From positions 62,001 to 126,000 of the forward strand of contig JAIYAC010000021.1 in NCBI GenBank assembly GCA_027489245.1: a stretch of 64,000 nt of DNA. The letters run 5' to 3'. The stretch comes from Neisseriaceae bacterium (GTDB taxonomy: Bacteria; Pseudomonadota; Gammaproteobacteria; Burkholderiales; Chromobacteriaceae). The stretch's first letter is position 1; each line of letters begins with the position of its first letter. Positions 31,051-41,290 of the stretch are shown piece after piece. The position numbers were made by a program, and so were the translations under genes. Under the pieces are notes generated by a model. That model searched no databases. It was not told where the DNA came from and saw nothing but the letters and a program-made list of their open reading frames with translations.

Positions 31051-34000
31051 GTGTTGCGCACGCTGTCCCGCCTTGTGGCACTCATCTCGCTGGCTGTAAC
31101 CGTAGCGGCACCTGTACAGGCCCTGGTGCCTGCCAGCACTTCCCCCTTGGCCGGTACCGGCGAGACCGACGGCCCCAATGTGCTGTTGGCGCTGTCTATC
31201 GAGTTTCCCACGGCTGGTTGGGCCTATCAGACCGGCTATACCACCACCAACGAGTATCTGGGCTATTTCGACTCTGGCCTGTGCTACAGCTACGTCACCA
31301 ATGACAGCACGGCGGGGGTGAACTATTTCAACCCGGTCAGCCAGGTCAATAGCAGCACCTATCGCACGTGTAACGATGGCTACTGGTCGGGCAACTTCCT
31401 GAACTGGGCTGCCGGCACGGCGACCGATATCTTCCGCAAAACCCTGACTGGCGGATACCGGGTGAAGGAGCTTACCGGCAAGACGATTTTGCGTTTTTCC
31501 CGGCATGGTTACGGTGATACTTCGCGCAGCTACGGCGATTTTCGCGGTTACCTTCCCCTGTTATCTGGGCATAGCAGTACCTCGTCGTACTTGCAGAATG
31601 TGAGCGCCACACTCGCGCGCCCTAGTGCTAACCCTTACTCGTTGAATTTGACACGCAGCTATCAGCGCTGGAATGGCTATGGCTGGCAAACGTTCAATAA
31701 CACCACACTCTACGATCTGAACGTACGTGCCTGCGTGCAGTCCAGCAGTTTTGACATGGGCAGTAACTGCACGCTGTACACGCCATCCACCGGTGTGGTG
31801 GATTACAAGCCGGAAGGCTTGATCCAGAAGTACGCCAAAACCATGCGGGTGGGGGTGTTCAGCTATCTGCTGGATAACAGCTACGACCGTGACGGTGGTG
31901 TGCTGCGCGCACGGCTGAAATACCCGGGTTGCTATCAGACCGTGACCACCAACGGTGGCAATACCATCGCCCTGGGGCGCGAGTGGGACCCGAAAACCGG
32001 TGCCTTCTACACCAACCCCGACCCCACCGACGCGACCAATAGCAGTGTCAGCAACAGTGGCGTAGTGAACTATCTGAACCGTTTTGGCGAAGGTGGCTAC
32101 AAATCCTACGACCCGGCTGCCGAGCTCTATTACTCAGCCCAGCGCTACCTGCGTAATAAGGGTAACTACACGGCCTATTCCAATATCACGGACAGCAGCC
32201 AGAAAGACAGCTTCCCGGTGATTACCGACTGGGACGACCCGCTCAAGAACTCGGACCAGAACAACTTCATCATCTATCTGGGGGATGTCAACGTACACGG
32301 CGATGTGGACTTGCCCGGCTCAACCTGGGGCACGCCCAGAAAGCCTAGCGACGATACCGAGCTGAATGTCAGTACCCTGCTGAATACCGTGCGTGGCGGA
32401 GGTACTAGCAATATCGGCTCGACCAATTCGCCAGGCTATATTGCCGCGCTGGCCTATTGGGGCAATATGTTTGATATACGTAGCGATAAGTCCGGCGACC
32501 AACACGTCAAAGCCTTCATGATCGACGTGGTGGAAAGCGGCTCCTACAAAGACGAAAGCAGCAACTCGTTTTACCTGGCGGCCAAGTGGGGTGGTTTCGA
32601 AGACAACGATGGCAGCAAGACACCCAATGTGAAGTCGGAATGGTCCAGCGATCTGCAAACCATTGGGGCCTTTCCCAACGGTGTGCCAGACAACTATGCG
32701 CCGGCCAATAACCCGGAAGCCCTGGTGAAAGCGCTGAACCGCGCCTTCAGCTACGCTGCACTAGCAGTCAAACCATCGCTGTCCGGCCTGGCCGTCTCTT
32801 CTGGCACGAATAATGTCAACAATGGTAGCCATCTGTTCCGCACCACGTTCGAGCGCTCGTCTACCGACAGTACCGACTGGTATGGTGATGTGGAGGCCTA
32901 CAAAGTCACGCTCACCAATAATGTGCTGAACACCAATGCCCTGTCGCTGGACTGGAGCACCAAAGCCAAGCTGGAAGCGCAGCTGGGTACCACCGCCAGT
33001 GGCCGTAATATCTATGCCTATAACAAGACCACCGAAACAGGCATCAGCTTTAGCAGTAGCAGCAGCTATCTGCAAAGCGCGATCGGGCTGAATGCCAATG
33101 GTCTGGCTTACCTGATGGGCGACAACACCAATGCGGGTAATAACGGTAGCAAGGCATACCGCACGCGCAGTGCCCGGCTGGGTCCTATCGAGCTGGCCAA
33201 AGTGGCCTTTGGTGGTGCGCCCGCCGACCTGAGTGGCTGCGGTACGTTTTCTGTCGCTGCCAAGGCCCGGCCATCCATTTATGCCGTACCGGCTAACGAC
33301 GGCTTCTTGCACATTTTCAACTATGGCGACAAAGCGGCGGCAGACAAAGGTAAAGAGCTATTTGCCTTTATGCCCTCTGCCGTCTACCCGCAGGCCGCCA
33401 AGTTGGCCGCAAAAAACTACGAGTACGTACGACTGCATGATGGCAGCCCGGTGATCAAGGACGTATGCCTGAATAACCAGGCGGCAACGCTGCTGATTGG
33501 TTCCTCCGGCCGTGGTATCACCAAGGCAGATGGCTACGGTAGCAGCAGCATCTACGCCATCGATGTCACCAACCCTGGCAGCATGAATGCCTCCAACGTG
33601 CGTTGGGAGTTCTCCTCGGCCAACGACAGCACGCTGGGTAATATGATGACCCTGCCCAAGCTGGTAAAACTCAATAACGGCCGCTGGGCGGCCGTGCTGG
33701 GCAACGGCATCAACCAGACTGCCAGCAATGCCGGGGTGTTCCTGCTGATGCTGGACAAGCCCGCCGGGCAAGCCTGGGTGCTGAACGACAACTACTTCAA
33801 GCTTACCGTGTCCCCCAGCAGCACCCCGCTGTATGCGCCCAACGGCATTACCGATGTCAGCACCTACGACGACGATGGCAACGGTACCGTGGATTACCTC
33901 TACGCCGGCGATCTGAACGGTCATGTATGGAAGTTCGATATCAGCGCAGCCACGCCAGCCAGCTGGAATGTGGCGTTGAGTGCCTCTCCGCTGTTTACCG

Positions 34001-34692
34001 CCTACACCATGAACGGCAGTAGCCTGGGAAGCCGTCAGCCCATTACCGCCGCCCCGGTACTGATGAAGACGACCGGCGGCCAGAAAGTGGTAGTGTTTGG
34101 CACTGGCATCAACTACGACGAGCAAGACCGTGCCTCCACCGGCCATGCCATTTACGGTATCTACGATAATGGTTCTGCCGTAGGCGACCCGCGCAACCTG
34201 CTAGCGCATGCTACGCCGTCGTCGGATTCCGGCTATTCGCGCACCTCTACCAGCAGCATGGCGGCCAACCAGAAAGGCTGGTACATCCCGCTCACCACCA
34301 ACGAGCAGGTCGTCTCGTCGCCGTTTTATATGTCGGTTCTGAAAAGCGATATGGTCGTCGTAGACAGCATCCGTCTGCGCCAGGAGTGCTCCACCGCAGG
34401 TGAGGCATCGTTCCGTACCATAGTCAGCCTCAGCAACGGTGCCGCGCCAGTCAAGCCCATGATGGATACCGATGGCGATGGCCGTGTTACCAGCCGCGAT
34501 AGCCGGGTTAACCGGCAGTCGCTCTCTACCGGCGTGAACTACGGTGGCTCGCTGCTGGTGACCCTTGGCGGTAACAAAAACAAGCTGGTGCTGTGCAACA
34601 CCGGTGTGAGCGGCACCATAGAATGCAACCCGCTGGGTTCGTCCAGCCGGGTGGTGAGCCGGGTAAGTTGGCGCGAGATTATTGCTGACTGA
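31051..34692 (+). CDS. PilY1/PilC-type protein, copy 2 (no MIDAS motif)
   Basis: The 1213-residue protein has a signal peptide (about residues 1-24) and a PilY1 C-terminal propeller with the calcium loop at Asp940 (DDDGNGTVD, YAGDLNGHVWKFD). Its N-terminal part differs from copies 1 and 3: there is no DxSGS motif, and instead YLGYFDSG, CYSY and GYWSGNFLNWA, typical of another PilY1 subgroup. A second calcium-type loop (DTDGDGRVTSRD) begins at Asp1139. It ends with VSRVSWREI. The GTG start at 31051 follows AGGAG. A 250-base AT-rich spacer with ATCGAT-like motifs precedes it. Confidence 0.85.
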   Translation: MLRTLSRLVALISLAVTVAAPVQALVPASTSPLAGTGETDGPNVLLALSIEFPTAGWAYQTGYTTTNEYLGYFDSGLCYSYVTNDSTAGVNYFNPVSQVNSSTYRTCNDGYWSGNFLNWAAGTATDIFRKTLTGGYRVKELTGKTILRFSRHGYGDTSRSYGDFRGYLPLLSGHSSTSSYLQNVSATLARPSANPYSLNLTRSYQRWNGYGWQTFNNTTLYDLNVRACVQSSSFDMGSNCTLYTPSTGVVDYKPEGLIQKYAKTMRVGVFSYLLDNSYDRDGGVLRARLKYPGCYQTVTTNGGNTIALGREWDPKTGAFYTNPDPTDATNSSVSNSGVVNYLNRFGEGGYKSYDPAAELYYSAQRYLRNKGNYTAYSNITDSSQKDSFPVITDWDDPLKNSDQNNFIIYLGDVNVHGDVDLPGSTWGTPRKPSDDTELNVSTLLNTVRGGGTSNIGSTNSPGYIAALAYWGNMFDIRSDKSGDQHVKAFMIDVVESGSYKDESSNSFYLAAKWGGFEDNDGSKTPNVKSEWSSDLQTIGAFPNGVPDNYAPANNPEALVKALNRAFSYAALAVKPSLSGLAVSSGTNNVNNGSHLFRTTFERSSTDSTDWYGDVEAYKVTLTNNVLNTNALSLDWSTKAKLEAQLGTTASGRNIYAYNKTTETGISFSSSSSYLQSAIGLNANGLAYLMGDNTNAGNNGSKAYRTRSARLGPIELAKVAFGGAPADLSGCGTFSVAAKARPSIYAVPANDGFLHIFNYGDKAAADKGKELFAFMPSAVYPQAAKLAAKNYEYVRLHDGSPVIKDVCLNNQAATLLIGSSGRGITKADGYGSSSIYAIDVTNPGSMNASNVRWEFSSANDSTLGNMMTLPKLVKLNNGRWAAVLGNGINQTASNAGVFLLMLDKPAGQAWVLNDNYFKLTVSPSSTPLYAPNGITDVSTYDDDGNGTVDYLYAGDLNGHVWKFDISAATPASWNVALSASPLFTAYTMNGSSLGSRQPITAAPVLMKTTGGQKVVVFGTGINYDEQDRASTGHAIYGIYDNGSAVGDPRNLLAHATPSSDSGYSRTSTSSMAANQKGWYIPLTTNEQVVSSPFYMSVLKSDMVVVDSIRLRQECSTAGEASFRTIVSLSNGAAPVKPMMDTDGDGRVTSRDSRVNRQSLSTGVNYGGSLLVTLGGNKNKLVLCNTGVSGTIECNPLGSSSRVVSRVSWREIIAD

Positions 34693-34727
34693 TATCCACT
34701 ATGGCCGGGCTGGGCATATCGCTTCTC

Positions 34728-34760
34728 AAACCCCACTCATTGAAGTGGGGTTTGCTTTTT
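34728..34760 (+). terminator. Terminator after pilY1 copy 2
   Basis: AAACCCCACT (34728-34737) pairs with AGTGGGGTTT (34744-34753), followed by GCTTTTT. Confidence 0.85.
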
Positions 34761-34921
34761 GCGGGGCAGGCAGGGCTGGCCTGGTTGTATGCTTTTGTCA
34801 GTATTTTGTATCGATTCTTTGTGGTTCGTAGCTCTTTGTCATGATTCTTGTGTCAATTGGCTGCTAATATAGCGGCATATATCGATAAATTATCCTGCTG
34901 TATTGCTGTGCCATCCTGCCC

Positions 34922-37900
34922 ATGACACCTATTCTCCAGCCACGCCTGTTGGCACTTTGCTTGTTCAGCCTTGCCCTTATGGCTGAAGCTCGTAACCTCG
35001 ACATTCCCCCAGGGCCGTTAACGGCGACCAAGAGCGTTCAGCCGCAGATCATGTATCAGATCGACGATTCCGGCTCGATGATGTGGGAGATCATGCCCGA
35101 CCATTACATGCCATTTGGCTCGGTTAGTGGTTACCTGTTCCCACCAACGGAAGACAACAACATCTATGGCGACGTCAATTATGCGTCCCTTGACCAGTAC
35201 TACATGCCCTTTCAGAGCGGGCTGAATATCTACGAAGTTTTCCTGCGCTCATCCAGTAACAATTCGATCTACTACAACCCGTCACAAAACTATCAACCGT
35301 GGGTAAAGGCAGATGGTAGCCATTATGTGCCGGGTATACGCCCGGATGATCCTACCAAGGCCTATTACAACCCGGCACGTACCAAGGCAGGGCAGCTGAA
35401 CCTTACCGAACAGCAGCGTGTTTTGGCTAACTGGTATTACAAGAATGATTTGCACGGTGAGGGCGAGTATCGCTGGTGCTCGCGCGATGACGGCTGTTCC
35501 CGCATCAGTACTGGGCGGGATGCTACCTGGCAGTCATATTGGCCGATAACCTTTTATGTGTACAAAGGCCAAGGCTCGAGACAAAACCGTAAAAGTTATA
35601 TCCGGTACCAGATCCAGGGCAGCAGAGCGTACGCAACAGACCTGGCAGCAGTCGATCGTGCACAAGATGATGTCGGCACCGAAATCACCCGGTTTCCCTG
35701 GGGGCGCAGCGTGGCTGAAGAGGCAAGCAATTTTGCCGTCTGGTTCCAGTATTACCGGTCGCGCATACTGGCGGCTAAGGCCAGTACATCACTGGCCTTT
35801 TCGGAGCTGGGCTCCGAATACCGAGTGGGCTTTGTCACGATCAATCTATACGGCGACTCCTACGTACCTGTCCCTAAGAGTGGTGGGTTCAGCGAGCAAA
35901 ATCGTAGCCAGTTCTTTGATAGCCTGCTGGGCATGAAGAACTACCGTAATGGCACGCCGCTGCGCTCTGCGCTGAAATGGTCGGGTGATAACTTCAAGAA
36001 CAATTACTGGGACGACGGTGTCAGCTGCCGCCGTGCCTTTACTATTCTGACTACCGACGGTTACTGGAGTGACGAAACCATCAGAGTAGGTAATGCAGAT
36101 AAATACGAGGGTGCACCGTATCCGGACAATGTCAGCAATACGCTGGCGGATGTCGCTATGGTGTACTGGAAAAATGATCTGAAAGAGGGCCTGACAGATA
36201 ATGTGCGGCCCACCACGCAAAACCCTGCCACATGGCAGCACATGACAACATTCAGTTTGTCTTTGGGGCTGCAAGGGACGCTGGACCCAGTGACTGACCT
36301 GCCGTTGTTGGCCGCAGGCAGCAAAAGCTGGCCAGACCCCAAAGATGCAGAGATCCATAAAATCGATGACTTGTTGCATGCAGCGGCCAACACGGGCGGC
36401 CGCTTTGTGGCCGCTGCCAACCCTGCCGACTTTCGCAAAGGCCTGCTGGATGCGCTAAACGAAATTACCCAGATGTCCGGCTCGCAATCTGCAGGCGGCA
36501 TGAGTCAGCAGGTATACAGCGATGGCGCACTCTATTTTCAGGCAGGCTTTGATTCCGACAACTGGACGGGGGCGCTGCGGGCTTTCAAACTGGTGAAAAC
36601 CGGCACCAGCGTGACAGTGGGCCCCATGCTGTGGAACGCTGCAGACAAGCTGGTAAAAGGCCGGGCACGTACCATCCTGATGGGTGGTGGCGGTACAGGC
36701 AGCCAGGCACGCCCATTTAGCTGGACAGACATCACGGATGCCGGGCTGGTCAGCAGCAGTGGCCTGAGCGCCAGCCTGGTGGACTATCTGCGTGGTAGTG
36801 GTGATCAGGAGAGCAGCAGTGGCTATCGGCAGCGTACTACCTTGCTGGGTGACATTATTGGTGCGGCGCCAGTGTATGTAGGCTCCCCTTCTGCTGATCT
36901 ATCTGCCGCAAAAGACCGCCCGGCCATGGTGTATGTCGGTGCCAACGATGGCATGCTGCACGCTTTTGACGCCAAGAGCGGGGAGGAGCGCTTTGCCTAC
37001 ATCCCTTCGCTTGTTCTGCCGCGCCTGAAAAACTTGTCCTCACAAAAATACAAAGACCAGCATGGCTATTACGTGGACGGGGCCATCACGGTGGCTGAGG
37101 CCGTCAGCCAATCTGATAAAACCCGTGCGACTTATCTGGCCGGTACATTGGGCCGTGGTGGCGAGGCAATGTTTTTGCTGGATATCACTCAGCCAGGCCA
37201 GGTGACAGAAAGCCAGAGCGCAGCCAGAAAGCTGGTGCGCTGGGAGTTTGGTAGCCCGCATAACGAACACATGGGCAAACAGCATGGTCTGGCACCACAG
37301 ATACTGCGGCTGAACGATGGACAGGACTACGTACTGGCCCCCAATGGCTACAACAGCCGGAAGGGAAGTGCTTCACTGTTTGTCCTGCCCGTTACCGGGG
37401 GAGTTTCTAGCTGGCAGGAGGGGACGAACTACTGGCGTTTACAAGCCGATGCCGGTGCTGGCAACGGTCTGTCCGATATTGCACCATACGACTTGGACAG
37501 CAATGGCACGGTAGATCTGGTATACGCTGGCGATCTACTGGGTAATGTGTGGAAGTTTGATCTCTCCGGCAGTACCCCGGCTAGCTGGGCCAAAACCAGC
37601 CCGGTGCTACTGTATCGTGCGCTAGGGCCTAGTGGACAAGCCCAGCCCATCATGTCCGCCCCCGTGGTGGCGCCACACCCCGACTACCCCGCCGCCAGTA
37701 CCACCGTCAGCCGCCCTGGCCTGATGGTCTATGTCGGTACCGGGCGCTATCTTGATAGCTGTGACAAAGCCGGCGGTAGTTGCATGGACGAAGACAAGGT
37801 GCAATCCATCTATGGCCTGTGGGATTACGGCGGGCGTATCTGCCAGCGCAAAGAACTGTTGGGTCAAACCCTGTCAGACATCACTCTCCCGGGGGCGGTG

Positions 37901-38512
37901 GATGGCAGCTATCGCCAAAGTAGCAATAACCCGCTGGTGTATCCTCCGGCAACGATTGTGAATTCACCATGCGAAGAAAATGGCAGCCCGCGTGTTGCAG
38001 TGAAAACCCTGCGCCAGGATGGCACGCTGGATAAGCGTTACCCCTTCCCGGCATTTGACAAACCAGCAGCCCAGCGACACACCACCAGCAGCTACTGGCT
38101 CGGGTGGTATATCGACTTGCCTACTGAAGGCGAGCGTGTCGTGGGCGCACTGGATTACTACAAAAAGCGGCTTGAAGTACAAACCTACATACCTGCGGCC
38201 ATGTCTTCGAATGCCTGCGAAGTGGGCAAGGACAGTGGTTACCTGCTCCGGCTGAACTACCGCAATGGGGGAGCATTTGCCAAACCCCGCTTTGACGACC
38301 CGCTCATCAAAGCAGCGCTGGCCAGTCAAACCCATGCTGCCCGGATTGTTGGCAAGCGCACGGCAGGCTCGCTAGGCCGGGCGCGAATTAAAAGTGGCAG
38401 CCGTGTATCGCTGGGGCTATCGCTTACCTCTGGTGGTACCGGGGGGGAACTGGACGAAGTGCTCAGCCGGGTGGTGAGCCGGGTAAGCTGGCGCGAAATC
38501 ATTACCCCATAG
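34922..38512 (+). CDS. PilY1/PilC-type pilus tip adhesin, copy 3
   Basis: The 1196-residue protein is a close paralogue of copy 1. It has a signal peptide (about residues 1-23), the MIDAS-type DDSGSMMWE near residue 52, and the propeller calcium loop at Asp857 (DLDSNGTVD, YAGDLLGNVWKFD). It ends with VSRVSWREI. A seven-G run at 38441-38447 lies near the 3' end, within the SGGTGGELDE codons. No clear ribosome site precedes the ATG. The separate terminator and long spacer suggest its own promoter. Confidence 0.87.
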   Translation: MTPILQPRLLALCLFSLALMAEARNLDIPPGPLTATKSVQPQIMYQIDDSGSMMWEIMPDHYMPFGSVSGYLFPPTEDNNIYGDVNYASLDQYYMPFQSGLNIYEVFLRSSSNNSIYYNPSQNYQPWVKADGSHYVPGIRPDDPTKAYYNPARTKAGQLNLTEQQRVLANWYYKNDLHGEGEYRWCSRDDGCSRISTGRDATWQSYWPITFYVYKGQGSRQNRKSYIRYQIQGSRAYATDLAAVDRAQDDVGTEITRFPWGRSVAEEASNFAVWFQYYRSRILAAKASTSLAFSELGSEYRVGFVTINLYGDSYVPVPKSGGFSEQNRSQFFDSLLGMKNYRNGTPLRSALKWSGDNFKNNYWDDGVSCRRAFTILTTDGYWSDETIRVGNADKYEGAPYPDNVSNTLADVAMVYWKNDLKEGLTDNVRPTTQNPATWQHMTTFSLSLGLQGTLDPVTDLPLLAAGSKSWPDPKDAEIHKIDDLLHAAANTGGRFVAAANPADFRKGLLDALNEITQMSGSQSAGGMSQQVYSDGALYFQAGFDSDNWTGALRAFKLVKTGTSVTVGPMLWNAADKLVKGRARTILMGGGGTGSQARPFSWTDITDAGLVSSSGLSASLVDYLRGSGDQESSSGYRQRTTLLGDIIGAAPVYVGSPSADLSAAKDRPAMVYVGANDGMLHAFDAKSGEERFAYIPSLVLPRLKNLSSQKYKDQHGYYVDGAITVAEAVSQSDKTRATYLAGTLGRGGEAMFLLDITQPGQVTESQSAARKLVRWEFGSPHNEHMGKQHGLAPQILRLNDGQDYVLAPNGYNSRKGSASLFVLPVTGGVSSWQEGTNYWRLQADAGAGNGLSDIAPYDLDSNGTVDLVYAGDLLGNVWKFDLSGSTPASWAKTSPVLLYRALGPSGQAQPIMSAPVVAPHPDYPAASTTVSRPGLMVYVGTGRYLDSCDKAGGSCMDEDKVQSIYGLWDYGGRICQRKELLGQTLSDITLPGAVDGSYRQSSNNPLVYPPATIVNSPCEENGSPRVAVKTLRQDGTLDKRYPFPAFDKPAAQRHTTSSYWLGWYIDLPTEGERVVGALDYYKKRLEVQTYIPAAMSSNACEVGKDSGYLLRLNYRNGGAFAKPRFDDPLIKAALASQTHAARIVGKRTAGSLGRARIKSGSRVSLGLSLTSGGTGGELDEVLSRVVSRVSWREIITP

Positions 38513-38600
38513 ACGACATAACCCACAGATTGACCGTTGTGCGGCCAACCCTTGGCTGGTGCATCCATCACGCTGCCGGCGAGCCGTAGCCTCTGCCACG

Positions 38601-38640
38601 AAAAAGGGCAGCCCTGTTGTGAAACGGGGCGGCCCTTTTT
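38601..38640 (+). terminator. Terminator after pilY1 copy 3
   Basis: AAAAAGGGC (38601-38609) pairs with the GGCCCTTTTT end (to 38640), with inner GCCC/GGGGC pairing. It ends in a T run. Confidence 0.8.
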
Positions 38641-38687
38641 GTGTGCTACAGCGTTAACGCCAGCAGGGCCAGGCCCTGCTTTGGGGT

Positions 38688-39015
38688 TTACTCCGCCTGC
38701 TCGCTACCAGCGTCACCCTCAGCCTGGCGGGCCTCAAAAGCGGCGCGCTTTTCCGCGTTGGCCGCAGTGCGGGCTTGGAACTCGGCGGTGCGGGCGGCTT
38801 TGGCGGCCTGCTTTTCAGCCTTTTCGATGGCACGCAGCTCGGCCAGCTGGGTTTCACGCACTTCGCGGGCGGCAATGGCGATGGCGCGGGCAGCGTCGCG
38901 CTCGGCCTCTTCGCGTGCTTCCATTTCCGCGACTTCGGCGTGGGTCATGCACGGGCTGGTTTTTTCGAACCAGGCGATGGACTCCACGTGGCCGGTGTGC
39001 GGGAACATATTCACG
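38688..39015 (-). pseudogene. rlmD: Severed 3' end of rlmD (left end of island)
   Basis: This 328-base stretch is a direct repeat of 57125-57452, the last 108 codons of intact rlmD. By hand alignment there are about 13 mismatches and no indels. It reads open to the same stop codon and encodes the same Ala/Glu/Arg-rich tail (ending GSEQAE rather than ASEQAE). It has no start region or promoter of its own. It is best read as the original chromosomal 3' end of rlmD, cut off when the island entered. Confidence 0.85.
38983..39015. other. Probable attachment site, left (33-bp identity core)
   Basis: The last 33 bases of the left rlmD repeat (TCCACGTGGCC... to ...ACATATTCACG) are identical to 57420-57452. 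Similarity stops abruptly at 39016, where island sequence begins. Strand exchange probably happened in this core or in the 43-base identical block next to it. Confidence 0.65.
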
Positions 39016-39162
39016 CTTCAGCTCGTCACTGAGTGCCTTGATTATCTTGGAGATTCTTGCGGTAGTAAAGAATTGGGAAACTATCGGGGGGAGGAGCAGC
39101 AGGACAAAGGGGGGAAACCGGCCTGAGAGCATGCATCGTCAATACCCTTGGCCGGCTTGATT

Positions 39163-40713
39163 CTACGAGGTTTCTTCGTTGCCGGTCGAGTCCGAGAATG
39201 CCTCCATCACTGCATGGCAGATGTGCTCTGCAATGACCTGCTTTTCAGCCAGCACTGGGTAGAGCCTGGTCAGTTTGTTGGAGATTCGATTGTTATTCTC
39301 CCGAACACTGCGGATGATCGTATCAAGCTCATTATCCGGCGCTTCCAGCACTTGTTTGATTGCCTGTCGGGCACGCTCGTTGGCTTGCAGAAAGTGGGCC
39401 TCGTCGCGCATCTCATGCGTTAGTGTCTGGTGAATGACCTTGGCAAGATAGCCAACATGGGCAGTGAGGTCCGGGTAGCGCCAGGCTGGCAGCGCGTCAT
39501 CGTAAGCACTGAAGTGAAAATTGTATTCGACGCCATCTTCCGCCTGCACGGTTTCACCAAAGCGGTAATGCTCTGCGTAGTGACGCATCAATGGCTTCGA
39601 GAAACGCTCCAGCACTCGATCGTAGTCTGCTCGGTTATAGGTGCTGTGGGTAATGGTGGCTGATACCGGCAAGATCATCGGTGCCGGCAGAATGCCATCC
39701 CTGCGCAATACATCATTGATCAGGAAGCGTGAGATTCGGCCATTGCCATCAGCCATCGGGTGCACGTAAACGAAGCCAAAAGAGGCGATGGCTGCGCGCA
39801 CCACAGCGGCAACACCAGCGCTGCGGTCCAGAAAGGCGGACAGCCCGCCCAGCATTGCTTCTGCCTCAAGCCAATGAGGGCCGATGTAGTCCACTACCTG
39901 CTGATAGCGAGCGACGTGACCAACAAATACAGGAGACTTCCGCAGACCATAGCGCAAGGCCGAAGTGCCGAGGATGCCATGCTGCAGAGCCGATAGTGTT
40001 TCTGGGGCGAATGGGTTTTCATGCAGTCCGCACTCCCTTTCCATCACCGCAGCAAAGCGGCGAATCCGATCCTCCTGGCCTTGTTCTCGCTCTATCTGAA
40101 AACTGGCGCGACTTTCCTTTACGGTCAGCCATACCGTGCTGCGCAGGATCAGGTCGATGCCGTAGTCCGCCTCCAGCTGCGCAAGCTGCGCTGGAATGTC
40201 GTAGCTTTCCGCTTGTAGCACCTCATCCGTGCGCCAGACAACCGGGCAGAACTCACGCGAACCGGGCAGGTTATCCCGCACACGCCATCGCGGGTTATTC
40301 ACTGGGCGGCAGGTAATAAACCGCTCCGGATCAAGCGCATCGATGTAGTTGCCCTTGGAGACGCCGGCAACGTTCAATGTCTCGGGCATCAACCATTCAT
40401 ACAAAAAGCAAGCGCGTCGAGCGTAGGCGCCGGTTGGTTCACTCTGAATCCACCGCTCCAGTTCGGTTCGCACCTGCGGTAGCCGATAAAGCCGCACCAG
40501 GAACTCAAGATGCACCCCCTCATGCTTGAAGGCAAAGGTCAAATGCCCCGGCAAGGTTGGCACTGGGCGATAGTTCTCTGGATAGACTTCACTGCGGATG
40601 CCATCGCGCATCGACGTTGAACGGGTGCGGCCGATCTCGCTTTGCACTACGAACGGGTGCACGGGGTGCACGTCATAGGTTTGGGACAGCCATTGATACC
40701 CGATGCGTGGCAT
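39163..40713 (-). CDS. Fic family protein
   Basis: Fic proteins usually transfer AMP or another nucleotide moiety onto target hydroxyls. The 516-residue product has a complete catalytic motif HPMADGNGR at residues 318-326 (usual form HxFx[D/E]GNGR). The upstream SFQIE at 204-208 resembles the [S/T]xxxE inhibitory helix of self-inhibited Fic enzymes, but the next residue is Arg instead of Gly/Asn. The C-terminal ~120 residues form a helical domain of unknown role. It is the first gene inside the island's left end. A defence or toxin role is inference. Confidence 0.88.
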   Translation of the reverse strand: MPRIGYQWLSQTYDVHPVHPFVVQSEIGRTRSTSMRDGIRSEVYPENYRPVPTLPGHLTFAFKHEGVHLEFLVRLYRLPQVRTELERWIQSEPTGAYARRACFLYEWLMPETLNVAGVSKGNYIDALDPERFITCRPVNNPRWRVRDNLPGSREFCPVVWRTDEVLQAESYDIPAQLAQLEADYGIDLILRSTVWLTVKESRASFQIEREQGQEDRIRRFAAVMERECGLHENPFAPETLSALQHGILGTSALRYGLRKSPVFVGHVARYQQVVDYIGPHWLEAEAMLGGLSAFLDRSAGVAAVVRAAIASFGFVYVHPMADGNGRISRFLINDVLRRDGILPAPMILPVSATITHSTYNRADYDRVLERFSKPLMRHYAEHYRFGETVQAEDGVEYNFHFSAYDDALPAWRYPDLTAHVGYLAKVIHQTLTHEMRDEAHFLQANERARQAIKQVLEAPDNELDTIIRSVRENNNRISNKLTRLYPVLAEKQVIAEHICHAVMEAFSDSTGNEETS

Positions 40714-41290
40714 GATTTTCGATTAGAGCGCTGTGGAAACGATTAAATACTACTACGTTTTCTGAAAAACGCTTACAGAGTCGTGGGCGGTAGCAGGTTA
40801 CGGTAGGCGGAGAAGGGCGTCCGTCGCTGCGCAGCGCTTGGCTGCATGTGGCATGACTAATTTCTAATTTCAGCAACGGTTTCATGAATTCGGCAATCTG
40901 CCATGTGAAATACACTAGCTGAATTTTGAATTGGCATGAGGATTTATCATGAATCTGCGTGCGAATTCTTGAAAGGCAAATGCCAGAGGCAGGTGGCCGA
41001 TAGCAAGGAATGACACATCTCTGGCGTCCGGTCGGGGAGGGAATGCACCGGCATCAGGGGAGACGCACCCTGCCGACTGCGCCCTTGTAAAGGTCGGTAT
41101 GGCTTGTAGGGCCGCAGTCCTTGTTTTTGGCGGTTTTAAGCCGTTTTCAGAGGGTTTTGCACCGCTACCTACCATCGGGCGCTGTTCGGTGTCTAAGTGC
41201 GCTCAGGCGGCGTTTATGGGGCAAAGGCAAGCATCGTCAGATATCCGCAGACCCACTTTTCTGGTTTCAGCCTGGCTGCTTGGTCCATGT
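40714..41290. other. Non-coding stretch upstream of the structured RNA
   Basis: Five to six hundred bases between the Fic start and the RNA promoter. Only short, compositionally poor reading frames occur, and none has a convincing ribosome site. The Fic promoter should lie near its right-hand side start at 40714-40800. I see no repeats or other features here. Confidence 0.5.

Noticed and set aside
38857..39160. Frames running across the left island junction
   Set aside because: They are chance joins between the rlmD fragment and island DNA.
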